Part shown: piece after piece, positions 1-7,237 of the stretch | How the letters are laid out: every line of letters starts with the position of its first letter | Position numbering within the stretch: position 1 is the stretch's first letter | Assembly (NCBI GenBank): GCA_036397995.1 | Contig: DASWHX010000118.1 | Location: forward strand, 1-26,515 | Length of the DNA stretch: 26,515 nt | Source: DASWHX01 sp036397995 | Lineage (GTDB): Bacteria > Bacteroidota > Bacteroidia > Cytophagales > Cyclobacteriaceae | Reading direction: 5' to 3' | The notes under the pieces: model-generated | What the model saw: the letters and a program-made list of their open reading frames with translations, nothing else | What the model was told of the DNA's origin: nothing | The model's database searches: none | Made by a program: the position numbers and the translations under genes

Positions 1-56
1 TCGAACCGCTGTAAAAGGTTTTGCAGACCTCTGCCTAGCCACTCGGCCACGCGACC
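1..56 (-). tRNA. tRNA-Cys (anticodon GCA), 3' end cut by window edge
   Basis: Read on the minus strand, the sequence starts with acceptor arm GGTCGCG at 56-50, followed by a D-arm (GCCGAGTGGCTAGGC) and an anticodon arm AGGT-CTGCAAA-ACCT with the loop at about 20-26. The loop gives anticodon GCA, which decodes cysteine. The T-arm begins (GCGGTTCGA) and the window ends inside it, so the 3' half of the T-arm and the acceptor strand are missing. The identity rests on the readable anticodon loop; the D-arm and T-loop are standard. Confidence 0.93.
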
Positions 57-148
57 TTAATTTATCATTTTTAAACTTCAATATATGAGAGCAACAAGTA
101 AGCAAAAGTAAGCGTTTCTCCCTTCTTCTTCAACTCCTTAAAAAAAAT

Positions 149-290
149 GGTAGTTTCTCAGTTTGGAATCATTATACATGTGCCACACTTTTTCGACATG
201 GAAAAGCAATCAATTTCACTTAATAAAGACGGAAGTGTGGCACACGTGGATATTAATTTCATTGTGATCTTAACTGAGACACTACTCCCT
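149..290. repeat. MITE-like inverted-repeat element, copy A
   Basis: The ends carry inverted copies of a terminal motif: GGTAGTTTCTCAG at 149-161 and, inverted, CTGAGACACTAC at 274-285. Inside these are inverted copies of a 15-base near-palindrome, ACGTGTGSCACACTT: the first at 177-190 (slightly degenerate) and the second at 233-247, with centres 57 bases apart. The whole element aligns with the reverse complement of 2514-2640, including the unique-looking centre (TCGACAT followed by GGAAAA or TGAAAA). No open reading frame is present. The structure fits a miniature inverted-repeat transposable element or a complex REP-type repeat. No transposase is visible to confirm mobility, and no target duplication could be defined. 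Confidence 0.6.
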
Positions 291-324
291 AAAAAACAAT
301 AGGAGGCACTTTGCAGCAACCTCC
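291..324 (-). terminator. Rho-independent terminator downstream of rpsA
   Basis: On the minus strand, beyond the rpsA stop, GGAGG (324-320) pairs with CCTCC (306-302). The inner loop can also pair TTG with CAA. A T-rich stretch ending in six T residues (296-291) follows. Position and orientation suit the end of the rpsA transcript. Confidence 0.6.
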
Positions 325-350
325 AATAAACTAACAGTTTAAATAAAATC

Positions 351-2369
351 TTATTCCTCTTTTTTGCTTTCTTCAGAAACTACTTGCTCATTATTGCTTT
401 CTTCGTCTGTTTCTGCTTTTTTGCTTTTCTTCGATTTACCTTCTTTGGGAGTCTCACTCATCTTGGTCTTTAATTCACTTAATGCTTCGATATCTCCCAA
501 AGTAGATTTTTCAACCTCTTTGCTCACCTTGGCTGCCGCTTTTTTAATCGGCTTTTTCTTGGCAGGAGCTTTAACTTCTTCTTTGTAGGTAGCGACATGA
601 GATAGAAGAATTCTCTTTTCATCTTTAGAGAAATCCAGAACTTTAAATTCAAGCGTTTCTCCTACCTCCGGCCGGGAACCGTCTTCTTTTGCCGCATTCT
701 TGTTGGCCGAAAAGCCTTCAATGCCGTAAGGAAGTTCAAGCACCACTCCTTTATCCACCTTTTCAATCACTGTACATTTGTGTACGCTGCCTGTGGCGAA
801 TACATCTTCAAATGCTTCCCAGGGATTCTCTTCCAATTGCTTATGGCCAAGTGCTAATCTCCTGTTCTCAACATCCAGTTCCAGAACTTTCACTTCCAAC
901 TCTTCTCCCACTTTCACAAATTCCGAAGGATGCTTAATCTTTTTTGTCCAGCTTAAGTCGGATACGTGAACCAGTCCGTCAATACCTTCTTCAAGTTCAA
1001 TAAATAAACCGAAGTTGGTAAGATTCCTGACAATTCCCTTATGTGTTGTTCCCACCGCATATTTGGTAAGCAGATCCTGCTTGGTCCAGGGGTCTTCGGT
1101 AAGTTGCTTAATGCCGAGTGACATTTTGCGCTCATCCCTGTCAATGGTAATAACCACCGCTTCCATCGCATCACCCACCTTCATGAAATCCTGGGGGTTT
1201 CTAAGGTGTTGCGACCACGACATTTCAGACACGTGTATCAATCCTTCCACACCTGGCATCAACTCAAGGAACGCACCGTAATCGGCAACATTGACAATCT
1301 TGCCTTTAACTTTGGAGCCAATCTCCACCGATTTATCCAGCGAATCCCAGGGATGGGGAGTGAGTTGCTTCATTCCCAGGCTGATTCTTTTCTTATCTTC
1401 ATCAAAATCAAGTACCACAATCTTTATGGTATCATCAAGGTTAAGCACTTCCTGAGGGTGATTGATTCTGCCCCATGAAATATCAGTGATATGAAGCAAT
1501 CCATCTACACCGCCAAGGTCTATAAATACACCAAAATTGGTCATGTTCTTTATTACACCTTCGAGCACTTGTCCTTTTTCCAGGTTATTCAGAATTTCAG
1601 CTTTCTGTGCTTCAAGATCTTTTTCAATCAAAACTTTATGTGAAACCACTACGTTGTCATTCGAGTAATTGATCTTGACAACTTTCACTTCCATTTTCTT
1701 ATCCACAAAAACATCAAAGTCGCGAATTGGCTTAACATCAATTTGCGAACCCGGCAAGAAGGCTTCAATACCATAAATGTCAACGATCAATCCACCTTTA
1801 GTACGTCTCTTGACAAACCCTTCAATTACGGAATCTTCGTCAAAAGCTTTTTGTATCTTATCCCAGGCGCCAACTATTTTAGCTTTTCTTCGGCTTAGGT
1901 TCAACTGACCAGTAGCGTCTTCCTGTTCTTCAATATAAACTTCTACCTTGTCCCCGACTTTCAAATCGGGCGTATCTCTAAATTCTGAGGCTGAAACCAA
2001 TCCATCTGATTTGAATCCAATGTTAACCACTACATCACGGTCATTGATATCCACCACTGTTCCGGTCACAACTTCTTTTTCAGGGATTTGGTTGAATGTT
2101 CCTGAATACAATTTCTCCAGATCTTCCCTCTCTTTGTCTGAATAGCCCTCGCCAAAACCTTTTTGATCCAAGGCATCCCAGTCAAATTCACCAGGTGCTT
2201 CCTTTTGTAATTCTTTCTTTGATTTTGACGAAGAAGTTTTCCTTAATTCCTCAACTGCGGATGCAGCTTCTGCAGGTTGCTCCGGCGATGAGTTTGTTGT
2301 TTCCGAACCTGCTGAATTTTCGTTGGTTTCCTCCTGCTTAATTTCTTTGTTTTCCTCTGATTCTGTCAT
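351..2369 (-). CDS. rpsA: 30S ribosomal protein S1
   Basis: S1 binds mRNA on the 30S subunit and helps start translation of structured or weak-SD messages. The 672-residue product has six S1/OB-fold repeats at about residues 98-162, 180-245, 266-335, 351-422, 438-510 and 525-591. The central ones carry typical cores such as NFGVFIDL, GLLHITDISW and KRISLGMKQL. An acidic, Ser/Glu-rich low-complexity extension covers residues 1-60 and a Lys-rich charged tail follows residue 595; both resemble other Bacteroidota S1 proteins and are longer than the 557-residue E. coli protein. The start is an ATG about 90 bases below a clear TAnnTTTG promoter. The gene is monocistronic, with its own terminator, and is flanked on both sides by related repeat elements. 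Confidence 0.97.
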   Translation of the reverse strand: MTESEENKEIKQEETNENSAGSETTNSSPEQPAEAASAVEELRKTSSSKSKKELQKEAPGEFDWDALDQKGFGEGYSDKEREDLEKLYSGTFNQIPEKEVVTGTVVDINDRDVVVNIGFKSDGLVSASEFRDTPDLKVGDKVEVYIEEQEDATGQLNLSRRKAKIVGAWDKIQKAFDEDSVIEGFVKRRTKGGLIVDIYGIEAFLPGSQIDVKPIRDFDVFVDKKMEVKVVKINYSNDNVVVSHKVLIEKDLEAQKAEILNNLEKGQVLEGVIKNMTNFGVFIDLGGVDGLLHITDISWGRINHPQEVLNLDDTIKIVVLDFDEDKKRISLGMKQLTPHPWDSLDKSVEIGSKVKGKIVNVADYGAFLELMPGVEGLIHVSEMSWSQHLRNPQDFMKVGDAMEAVVITIDRDERKMSLGIKQLTEDPWTKQDLLTKYAVGTTHKGIVRNLTNFGLFIELEEGIDGLVHVSDLSWTKKIKHPSEFVKVGEELEVKVLELDVENRRLALGHKQLEENPWEAFEDVFATGSVHKCTVIEKVDKGVVLELPYGIEGFSANKNAAKEDGSRPEVGETLEFKVLDFSKDEKRILLSHVATYKEEVKAPAKKKPIKKAAAKVSKEVEKSTLGDIEALSELKTKMSETPKEGKSKKSKKAETDEESNNEQVVSEESKKEE

Positions 2370-2460
2370 AATAAAATATGCCCCAATATTTTACATCCCG
2401 GGACAGCAAAAAGGGATATTTGTTGTTTAACATTTCCCCGAAAGGAACCCCTCCTTTGAG
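2370..2460 (-). promoter_or_regulatory. 5' leader of rpsA
   Basis: The roughly 90-base untranslated stretch between the predicted transcription start and the rpsA ATG can form two small hairpins: TTCC-N6-GGAA (2447-2434) and ATCCC-N13-GGGAT (2417-2395). In E. coli, S1 represses its own mRNA, so this leader could serve autoregulation, but no known leader motif was recognised. No Shine-Dalgarno is seen close to the ATG. Confidence 0.3.
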
Positions 2461-2467
2461 CGGACTG

Positions 2468-2475
2468 CAAAGGTA
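2468..2475 (-). promoter_or_regulatory. Bacteroidota-type -7 promoter element for rpsA
   Basis: On the minus strand the bases read TACCTTTG, an exact match to the Bacteroidota housekeeping -7 consensus TAnnTTTG. A T-rich run (TTTTTTTC) lies about 20 bases upstream in place of the -33 TTTG. The predicted start is near 2461, giving a leader of about 90 bases. Confidence 0.75.
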
Positions 2476-2513
2476 TTAAAATTTGTAGAAAAAAAGGCTT
2501 TATCACTAAAAAA

Positions 2514-2640
2514 GGTAGTGTCTCAGCTAAATGCAAATGATTTTAACATCAACGTGTGGCACACTTGCACTTCTTATTGTTGGTTGATAGATTTTCAATG
2601 TCGACAAAGTGTGGCACACGTAAAACGAGCTAAAAAAAAC
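2514..2640. repeat. MITE-like inverted-repeat element, copy B
   Basis: The left end reads GGTAGTGTCTCAGCT (2514-2528). Two inverted copies of ACGTGTGSCACACTT lie at 2552-2566 and 2607-2621, with centres 55 bases apart. In reverse complement the copy aligns with copy A (149-290) through both 15-mers, the TCGACAT core and the outer arm, with roughly three quarters of the bases matching by eye. The right outer end is degenerate: only AGCT followed by an A-run replaces the expected terminal motif. It lies upstream of the rpsA promoter and downstream of the TolC gene terminator. Confidence 0.6.
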
Positions 2641-2653
2641 GGGGGAACATGAA

Positions 2654-2683
2654 CAGTAAAAGGAGACCAGTAGTAGGTCTCCT
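2654..2683 (-). terminator. Terminator of the ABC ATPase/TolC operon
   Basis: A perfect 8-bp stem, AGGAGACC (2661-2668) with GGTCTCCT (2676-2683), encloses a 7-base loop. On the minus strand it is followed by TTTT and then ACTGTT. It sits about 45 bases beyond the TolC-like stop codon. The T-tract is short, so termination strength is uncertain. Confidence 0.6.
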
Positions 2684-2727
2684 CTATGCAACGGTACTTA
2701 AAATTATAGCTAATTAAAACGATTTCT

Positions 2728-4065
2728 TTAAGGCATTGATTCAAGTGACAGAGTTCCTGTCGCATAATCAATCAAAATTCTTTGAAAAATTAACCGGTAT
2801 TTATTGGATGCCAACGTGGTTTCAGCCTGTACAAAAAGCTGCATGGCCTGATTGAGTTCGACCTGGGAGGCAATTCCCAATTCGTAGGATTCGCGTTGTA
2901 CCTGAACAGCCAGCTCCGCCGCCTCTCGTTGTGCAAGGCTTGCCTGGTAGGCATTCAGAAAATCCTGAAAGCTTCTATATATATTATAGACTTCAGATTT
3001 GATTTGTAATTCTCTGAAGAGGACGTCAAGTTCAGCATTTTCATAAGCCACTCGGGATCTCACCACCGGAGTGCGGTTATTCCAGCCGGTAAATATTGGA
3101 ATGTTTATTTGAATACCTACTTGCTTGTTCACATTGTCAGTTAGAAATTGGTCACCAATGGGTCTGTCATCCCTGTCTTGAATGTTGGCATATCTGGATG
3201 ACAGCCCGCCAAAAGCAGAAACTCTTGGCAATGATTGAGTGCGGCTTATGGCAATGGTTCTTTTAGCAGCCATTGCAGATTGGTTTAGACTTTCCAGGTC
3301 TGCCCGGTTATCCATCGCAATTTTTACCAGTTCATCAAGATTAAATTCAGCAAGGTTAACTGTATTAACATCCAAAGTTGGATCGGCAAGTTCAAATTCC
3401 TTCAGGGGATCCACTCCCATATTCAAAGCAAGCACCGCCTTATCATTGCGAAGATTTCTTTGTGCACGCAGTACTTCGCTTTGTAGTCTTTTCAATTCAG
3501 CATCCTGCGTATACAATTCAACAATCGCACGCTGGCCAACATCAACGAAACCTTTTATCTGATCGTAAATAGCTTGCTGGTTATCCTGGTTTTCTCCAGC
3601 AATTTTCACAAGTTCCTGATCCAGTAAGACCTGCAGATAATTGTTGGTAATGGTGTTAATGATATCCTGTTCAGTTCTTCGAATCAAGGTTTCCTGGGCC
3701 TCTCTGGCAAGCCTTGCCTGGCGCATTGTATTAAAATTACTAAAGCCATTAAATAGCAGCAGGTTTGCCTGAACCTGACCAAACAAGTTCGAAGACTGCG
3801 TATTGATTACATCCCCGGTTTGCTGCAAAAAGGTGTTTCCACTGGAAATCCAGGCCTGGCCTGTAGCGGAAATAGTTGGAGCATACCGTAATATAGATTC
3901 AGTACGCAGAGCATTGTTCACCATAAGTTGATTTACCGTCTGCTGCAAAGTAACATTGTTCTTCAACGCGTAGGTTAATGCCTGCTTATAGCTTAGTTGT
4001 TCAACCTGAGCATAGGCAATGACAACGCAACCAATAAATAAGCTGAGTAGGATGAACTTTTTCAC
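2728..4065 (-). CDS. TolC-family outer membrane efflux protein
   Basis: The protein is the outer membrane channel of a tripartite export system and spans outer membrane and periplasm as a trimer. It has 445 residues, matching the usual 420-490 for the OEP family. A signal peptide is visible (residues 1-19, hydrophobic core ILLSLFIGCVVIAYA, likely cleavage before QVEQ). The two-fold repeated helical pattern of the family is visible, with long coiled-coil-type segments such as residues 135-215 and 330-435 and the opening LSYKQALTYALKNN. The start codon is GTG at 4065; no in-frame ATG lies near. It follows the ABC ATPase gene by 19 bases and must share its transcript. No HlyD-type adaptor or permease gene lies in this operon, which is unusual. 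Confidence 0.92.
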   Translation of the reverse strand: MKKFILLSLFIGCVVIAYAQVEQLSYKQALTYALKNNVTLQQTVNQLMVNNALRTESILRYAPTISATGQAWISSGNTFLQQTGDVINTQSSNLFGQVQANLLLFNGFSNFNTMRQARLAREAQETLIRRTEQDIINTITNNYLQVLLDQELVKIAGENQDNQQAIYDQIKGFVDVGQRAIVELYTQDAELKRLQSEVLRAQRNLRNDKAVLALNMGVDPLKEFELADPTLDVNTVNLAEFNLDELVKIAMDNRADLESLNQSAMAAKRTIAISRTQSLPRVSAFGGLSSRYANIQDRDDRPIGDQFLTDNVNKQVGIQINIPIFTGWNNRTPVVRSRVAYENAELDVLFRELQIKSEVYNIYRSFQDFLNAYQASLAQREAAELAVQVQRESYELGIASQVELNQAMQLFVQAETTLASNKYRLIFQRILIDYATGTLSLESMP

Positions 4066-4084
4066 AAATAAATAAATTTTGAGT

Positions 4085-4786
4085 TTATAAATTCAATGAT
4101 GCTTTTAATTCTTCGGAAGAAATATCCGCTTCCACCTGGCCATCAACAAGCCGGATAATTCTCTTGCTAAACGTGGCATTCTTTTCCGAATGAGTTACCT
4201 GAATTATTGTCATTCCTTCTTCATTCAATTTTTTGAAGATTTCCATAATCTCCTCACCCTGTTCTGAGTGGAGATTTCCCGTAGGTTCATCTGCAAGAAG
4301 AAGCTTTGGCTGACCGATGATTGCCCTGGCAACACCAACCAGTTGCTGTTGTCCACCAGATAGTTGTTCAGGAAATAAATCTTTTTTGGCCACCATCTGG
4401 AAGCGGTCAAGAATTTCGGCAACCATGCTTTTTCTTTTTGAAGAAGAAACCCCTTTATACAAAAGTGGGGTTTCAATATTTTCATAGACCGTGAGCTCAT
4501 CAATAAGGTGATAAGCCTGAAAAATGAACCCTATAAAATGCTTATGCAATTCAGATTTCTTTCGCTCTTTTAACTTGTGCACCTGCTCTCCAAGGAAATG
4601 ATATTCACCGGCGCTGGCCTCATCAAGCATTCCAATAATATTCAGAAGGGTGGATTTTCCAGCTCCACTGGGTCCCATAATCGTAACGAACTCACCTTCG
4701 TTAATTTGACAATCAATTCCTTTCAGAATAAAGGTCCTCTGGAACCTTGAGTCAACATACTTATCAATGTCTTTTAATTCTATCAT
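4085..4786 (-). CDS. ABC transporter ATPase, LolD/MacB type
   Basis: This is a 233-residue stand-alone cytoplasmic ATPase of the family that energises FtsX/MacB permeases. Walker A is GPSGAGKST (38-46), the Q-loop glutamine is at 90, the signature LSGGQ at 142-146, Walker B LLLADEPT at 162-169 and the H-loop histidine at 199. After the signature the sequence reads QQLVGVARA, where the family normally has QQRVAIARA, so the usual arginine is leucine here. It is the first gene of a two-gene operon with the TolC-like gene. Its permease is not adjacent; the FtsX-family permease at 7238-9634, same strand, is the nearest candidate partner (inference). Paired inverted repeats and a sigma54-like element lie upstream. 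Confidence 0.93.
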   Translation of the reverse strand: MIELKDIDKYVDSRFQRTFILKGIDCQINEGEFVTIMGPSGAGKSTLLNIIGMLDEASAGEYHFLGEQVHKLKERKKSELHKHFIGFIFQAYHLIDELTVYENIETPLLYKGVSSSKRKSMVAEILDRFQMVAKKDLFPEQLSGGQQQLVGVARAIIGQPKLLLADEPTGNLHSEQGEEIMEIFKKLNEEGMTIIQVTHSEKNATFSKRIIRLVDGQVEADISSEELKASLNL

Positions 4787-4821
4787 GTAGTGTTAATTAA
4801 TACCAGGTTTTTCCAAGAGTT

Positions 4822-4838
4822 AGCCAAGAAGCATGCCA
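4822..4838 (-). promoter_or_regulatory. Possible sigma54-like -24/-12 element
   Basis: On the minus strand the bases read TGGCATGCTTCTTGGCT, close to the -24/-12 consensus TGGCAC-N5-TTGCW, but the -12 GC is displaced by one base or replaced by GG. A start near 4813 would leave about 27 bases before the ATPase ATG. The two inverted repeats at 4899-4936 lie 60-115 bases upstream, a normal place for sigma54 activator sites. The match is imperfect, so this is tentative. Confidence 0.25.
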
Positions 4839-4898
4839 AGGGATATTTACCTCTGAATGCTTCATTTTGTTCATTTCCAGGCTATTTAATGCAAGTCG

Positions 4899-4936
4899 CT
4901 GTCCGCTACCGGAGACAGGTGTCCGAAAACAGACAC
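4899..4936. promoter_or_regulatory. Two abutting operator-like inverted repeats, TGTCCG-N4-CGGACA
   Basis: Site 1 (4899-4918) reads CTGTCCG-CTAC-CGGAGACAG, a near-perfect repeat with two extra bases in the right arm. Site 2 (4919-4936) reads GTGTCCG-AAAA-CAGACAC, with a single mismatch. The sites touch, and their centres are 20 bases apart, about two helical turns, which suits two dimers on one DNA face. They lie between the ATPase/TolC operon (minus) and the acyltransferase/acyl-CoA synthetase operon (plus). No regulator gene is beside them, so the binding protein is unknown; an NtrC/Fis-type activator is one possibility. Confidence 0.55.
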
Positions 4937-5002
4937 GGGGTTTTAATTCCTTTTATGAGATTGAAATTTTGTCGTTCTTAGGCAAAAACTTCGTTGGAAT
5001 TA

Positions 5003-5557
5003 ATGAGGCCGTTCTGGAAATTATATTTAAAAATTTTTGGGTGGAAAATTATCGGGATGCCACCCAGTCTTGATAAGTTCGTGATAATCGTTGGGCCACA
5101 TACCAGCTATCTTGACTTCATATTAGGAGTTGCAGTGAGATCTGTTATGCAAATGAGGACTCATTACCTGGGAAAAAAAGAATTGTTTCAACCTCCCTTT
5201 GGCTTCATTTTCAAAATGCTTGGTGGTTATCCCGTTGACCGATCGAGCAGCAAGAATATGGTTGATGAAGTAGTGAAAGTTTTTGATGCACACGAGAAAT
5301 TTTCAATTGCTCTGGCACCGGAAGGAACCCGGAAAAAAGTGGAAAAACTCAGAACAGGATTCTACCACATTGCTTTGAAGGCAAAAGTTCCGTTGGCAAT
5401 GGCTGCATTGGATTTTGGAAATAAGGAAGTCATTTTTTCCGACCCTTTTGAGCTAACAGGAAATAAACAGGAAGATTTTGAAAGAATTTTTGCCTTCTTT
5501 AGAAACGTGAAAGGAAAATATCCCGAGTCAGGCATGCACAATCTTAAAATTGAGTAG
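5003..5557 (+). CDS. PlsC-like lysophospholipid acyltransferase family protein
   Basis: The family transfers acyl groups to lysophosphatidic acid or related glycerolipids at the inner face of the membrane. Counted from the ATG, the catalytic HX4D motif is HTSYLD (33-38), followed by the GGYPVDR block (74-80) and the APEGTR block (105-110). The length, 184 residues, is on the short side for PlsC (about 240), with a short N-terminus lacking a clear membrane helix, so the exact acceptor is uncertain. A TTG at 4994 lies in frame three codons earlier; I prefer the ATG. The stop is two bases before the acyl-CoA synthetase ATG, so the two genes are translationally close and likely work together on fatty acid activation and transfer. 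Confidence 0.87.
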   Translation: MRPFWKLYLKIFGWKIIGMPPSLDKFVIIVGPHTSYLDFILGVAVRSVMQMRTHYLGKKELFQPPFGFIFKMLGGYPVDRSSSKNMVDEVVKVFDAHEKFSIALAPEGTRKKVEKLRTGFYHIALKAKVPLAMAALDFGNKEVIFSDPFELTGNKQEDFERIFAFFRNVKGKYPESGMHNLKIE

Positions 5558-5559
5558 TT

Positions 5560-7194
5560 ATGAAGACAGATCCAAACCTGTTAGATCTATTTATCCATTG
5601 GGAATTAAAAACACCTGATAAGCCTTTTTTGAATGAACCGGTTTCAGGAGAATATAAAACCATCACATGGGGGGAAGCCGGTAATCAAGTCCGGAAAATG
5701 GCAAATTATCTGGTTTCGTTAAGTTTACCGCCAAAATCACATATCGCAATTCTTGGAAAGAATTCAGCACACTGGATAATGGCTGATCTCGCCATAATGA
5801 TGTCAGGACATGTTTCCATTCCTTTATATCCCAATCTGACTTCAGAGCAATTGAACCTCATTCTGGAACACAGCGAATCCAACTTATTGTTTATTGGGAA
5901 ACTTGATCAGTTTGAAGAATTGAAAAAAGGAATTCCGGAAAACATGCCTTGCATTTCATTTCCATTCTATCCACATCCTGGCTATCCAACCTGGGATGAC
6001 TTGATTGCGGATCAGGAAGGCGGCGAATTTTCACCCCGAAATAATGATGACCTTTACTGTATTCTCTATACTTCAGGAACAACAGGTACTCCCAAAGGAG
6101 TAATGCACACATTTGGGAATTTCGCTTTTGCTATCAAAGGGATTAAAGAAGTTGTTAATCTAAAAAATGAAACCTTTTTTAGCTATTTACCCCTATGCCA
6201 TGTTGCAGAAAAAATGGTAATTGAATCAGCAAGCCTGCTTTCAGGGGGTGCGGTTTTTTTTGCAGAGTCAATTGACACTTTCGCTAAAGACCTTGCCTAT
6301 TCAAAGCCTACCTTATTCCTGGCAGTCCCCCGGATCTGGACTAAATTTCAGGAAAGCATTCTGGCAAAACTCCCGCAATCAAGATTAAATCTTTTGCTTT
6401 CTATTCCCATCATAAATACAATTTTGAAAAAATCAATTAAGAAAAAGTTGGGCTTGACCCGGGCGAGAATAATTTTTAGTGGAGCCGCCCCAATCTCAAC
6501 TTCACTTCTTGAATGGTTTAAGAAATTAGGAATCCACATTCAGGAAGCATACGGAATGACTGAAAATCTCTCCTATTCACATTTCAACAGACCAGGTGCT
6601 ATAAGAATTGGAAGTGTTGGTCAGGCGTTGCCCAGATGCGAAGTTAAGATAAGTGAGCAATCGGAAGTGCTGGTTAAAAGTGAGGCCACTATGAGGGGTT
6701 ACTTCAAAGACCAGGAACAAACTAATGAGATGATTACGTCAGATGGTTTTTTGAAGACCGGTGATGAAGGCAGAATAGATGAGGAAGGATTCCTTTACAT
6801 CACCGGCAGGGTTAAAGACATTTTCAAAACATCCAAAGGAAAATACATTGCGCCGGCCCCGATTGAAAAGATGATCATGTCTTATGAATTGGTTTCGCAA
6901 ACCTGTGTTGTTGGCTCCGGACTTCCACAGCCAATAGCCCTTATTACTATTCCTGGTAAAGGAACGGATATTCAGGAAAATGTTATTGATCATTTCAAAA
7001 CAATATTGGAAGAAAGTAATGAAAAGCTCGCGGCACATGAACAGCTGCGAAAAATTGTTCTTTTCAGGCAGGAATGGACCGTCAGGGATATTCTAACGCC
7101 TTCTCTGAAAATAAAACGCCGAAGTGTGGAAGCAATTTATGGGGCAAGGTTCGAGAGTTGGTATGAAGATGCTGAAGATGTGATTTTTGGCTGA
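5560..7194 (+). CDS. Long-chain fatty acid--CoA ligase (AMP-forming)
   Basis: The enzyme activates fatty acids through an acyl-adenylate to acyl-CoA. The 544-residue protein shows the ANL-superfamily motifs in order: P-loop YTSGTTGTPKG (170-180), FSGAAPIS (306-313), YGMTE (331-335), TGD (400-402), GRVKDIFKTSKGKYI (417-431, long-chain ACS type) and a C-terminal TPSLKIKR (513-520) carrying the catalytic lysine. The GRVKD-FKTSKGKYIAP signature points to the FAA1/long-chain class rather than acetate or amino-acid enzymes; chain length cannot be read from sequence alone. It is the second gene of a two-gene operon with the PlsC-like acyltransferase. It ends 43 bases before the convergent permease gene, and I see no clear terminator in the gap. 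Confidence 0.93.
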   Translation: MKTDPNLLDLFIHWELKTPDKPFLNEPVSGEYKTITWGEAGNQVRKMANYLVSLSLPPKSHIAILGKNSAHWIMADLAIMMSGHVSIPLYPNLTSEQLNLILEHSESNLLFIGKLDQFEELKKGIPENMPCISFPFYPHPGYPTWDDLIADQEGGEFSPRNNDDLYCILYTSGTTGTPKGVMHTFGNFAFAIKGIKEVVNLKNETFFSYLPLCHVAEKMVIESASLLSGGAVFFAESIDTFAKDLAYSKPTLFLAVPRIWTKFQESILAKLPQSRLNLLLSIPIINTILKKSIKKKLGLTRARIIFSGAAPISTSLLEWFKKLGIHIQEAYGMTENLSYSHFNRPGAIRIGSVGQALPRCEVKISEQSEVLVKSEATMRGYFKDQEQTNEMITSDGFLKTGDEGRIDEEGFLYITGRVKDIFKTSKGKYIAPAPIEKMIMSYELVSQTCVVGSGLPQPIALITIPGKGTDIQENVIDHFKTILEESNEKLAAHEQLRKIVLFRQEWTVRDILTPSLKIKRRSVEAIYGARFESWYEDAEDVIFG

Positions 7195-7237
7195 GAGAGT
7201 ACCCCTGCCAGACCAAAAATCTATTTAGATGTTCAAC

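Noticed and set aside
364..2341. Several open frames on the plus strand opposite rpsA
   Set aside because: They lie inside rpsA, encode low-complexity products without family features and mirror its codon use, so they are antisense shadows.
4790..5073. Two short plus-strand frames in the gap between the ATPase and acyltransferase genes
   Set aside because: They overlap each other, cover the operator-like repeats, have no recognisable features and no conserved start context.
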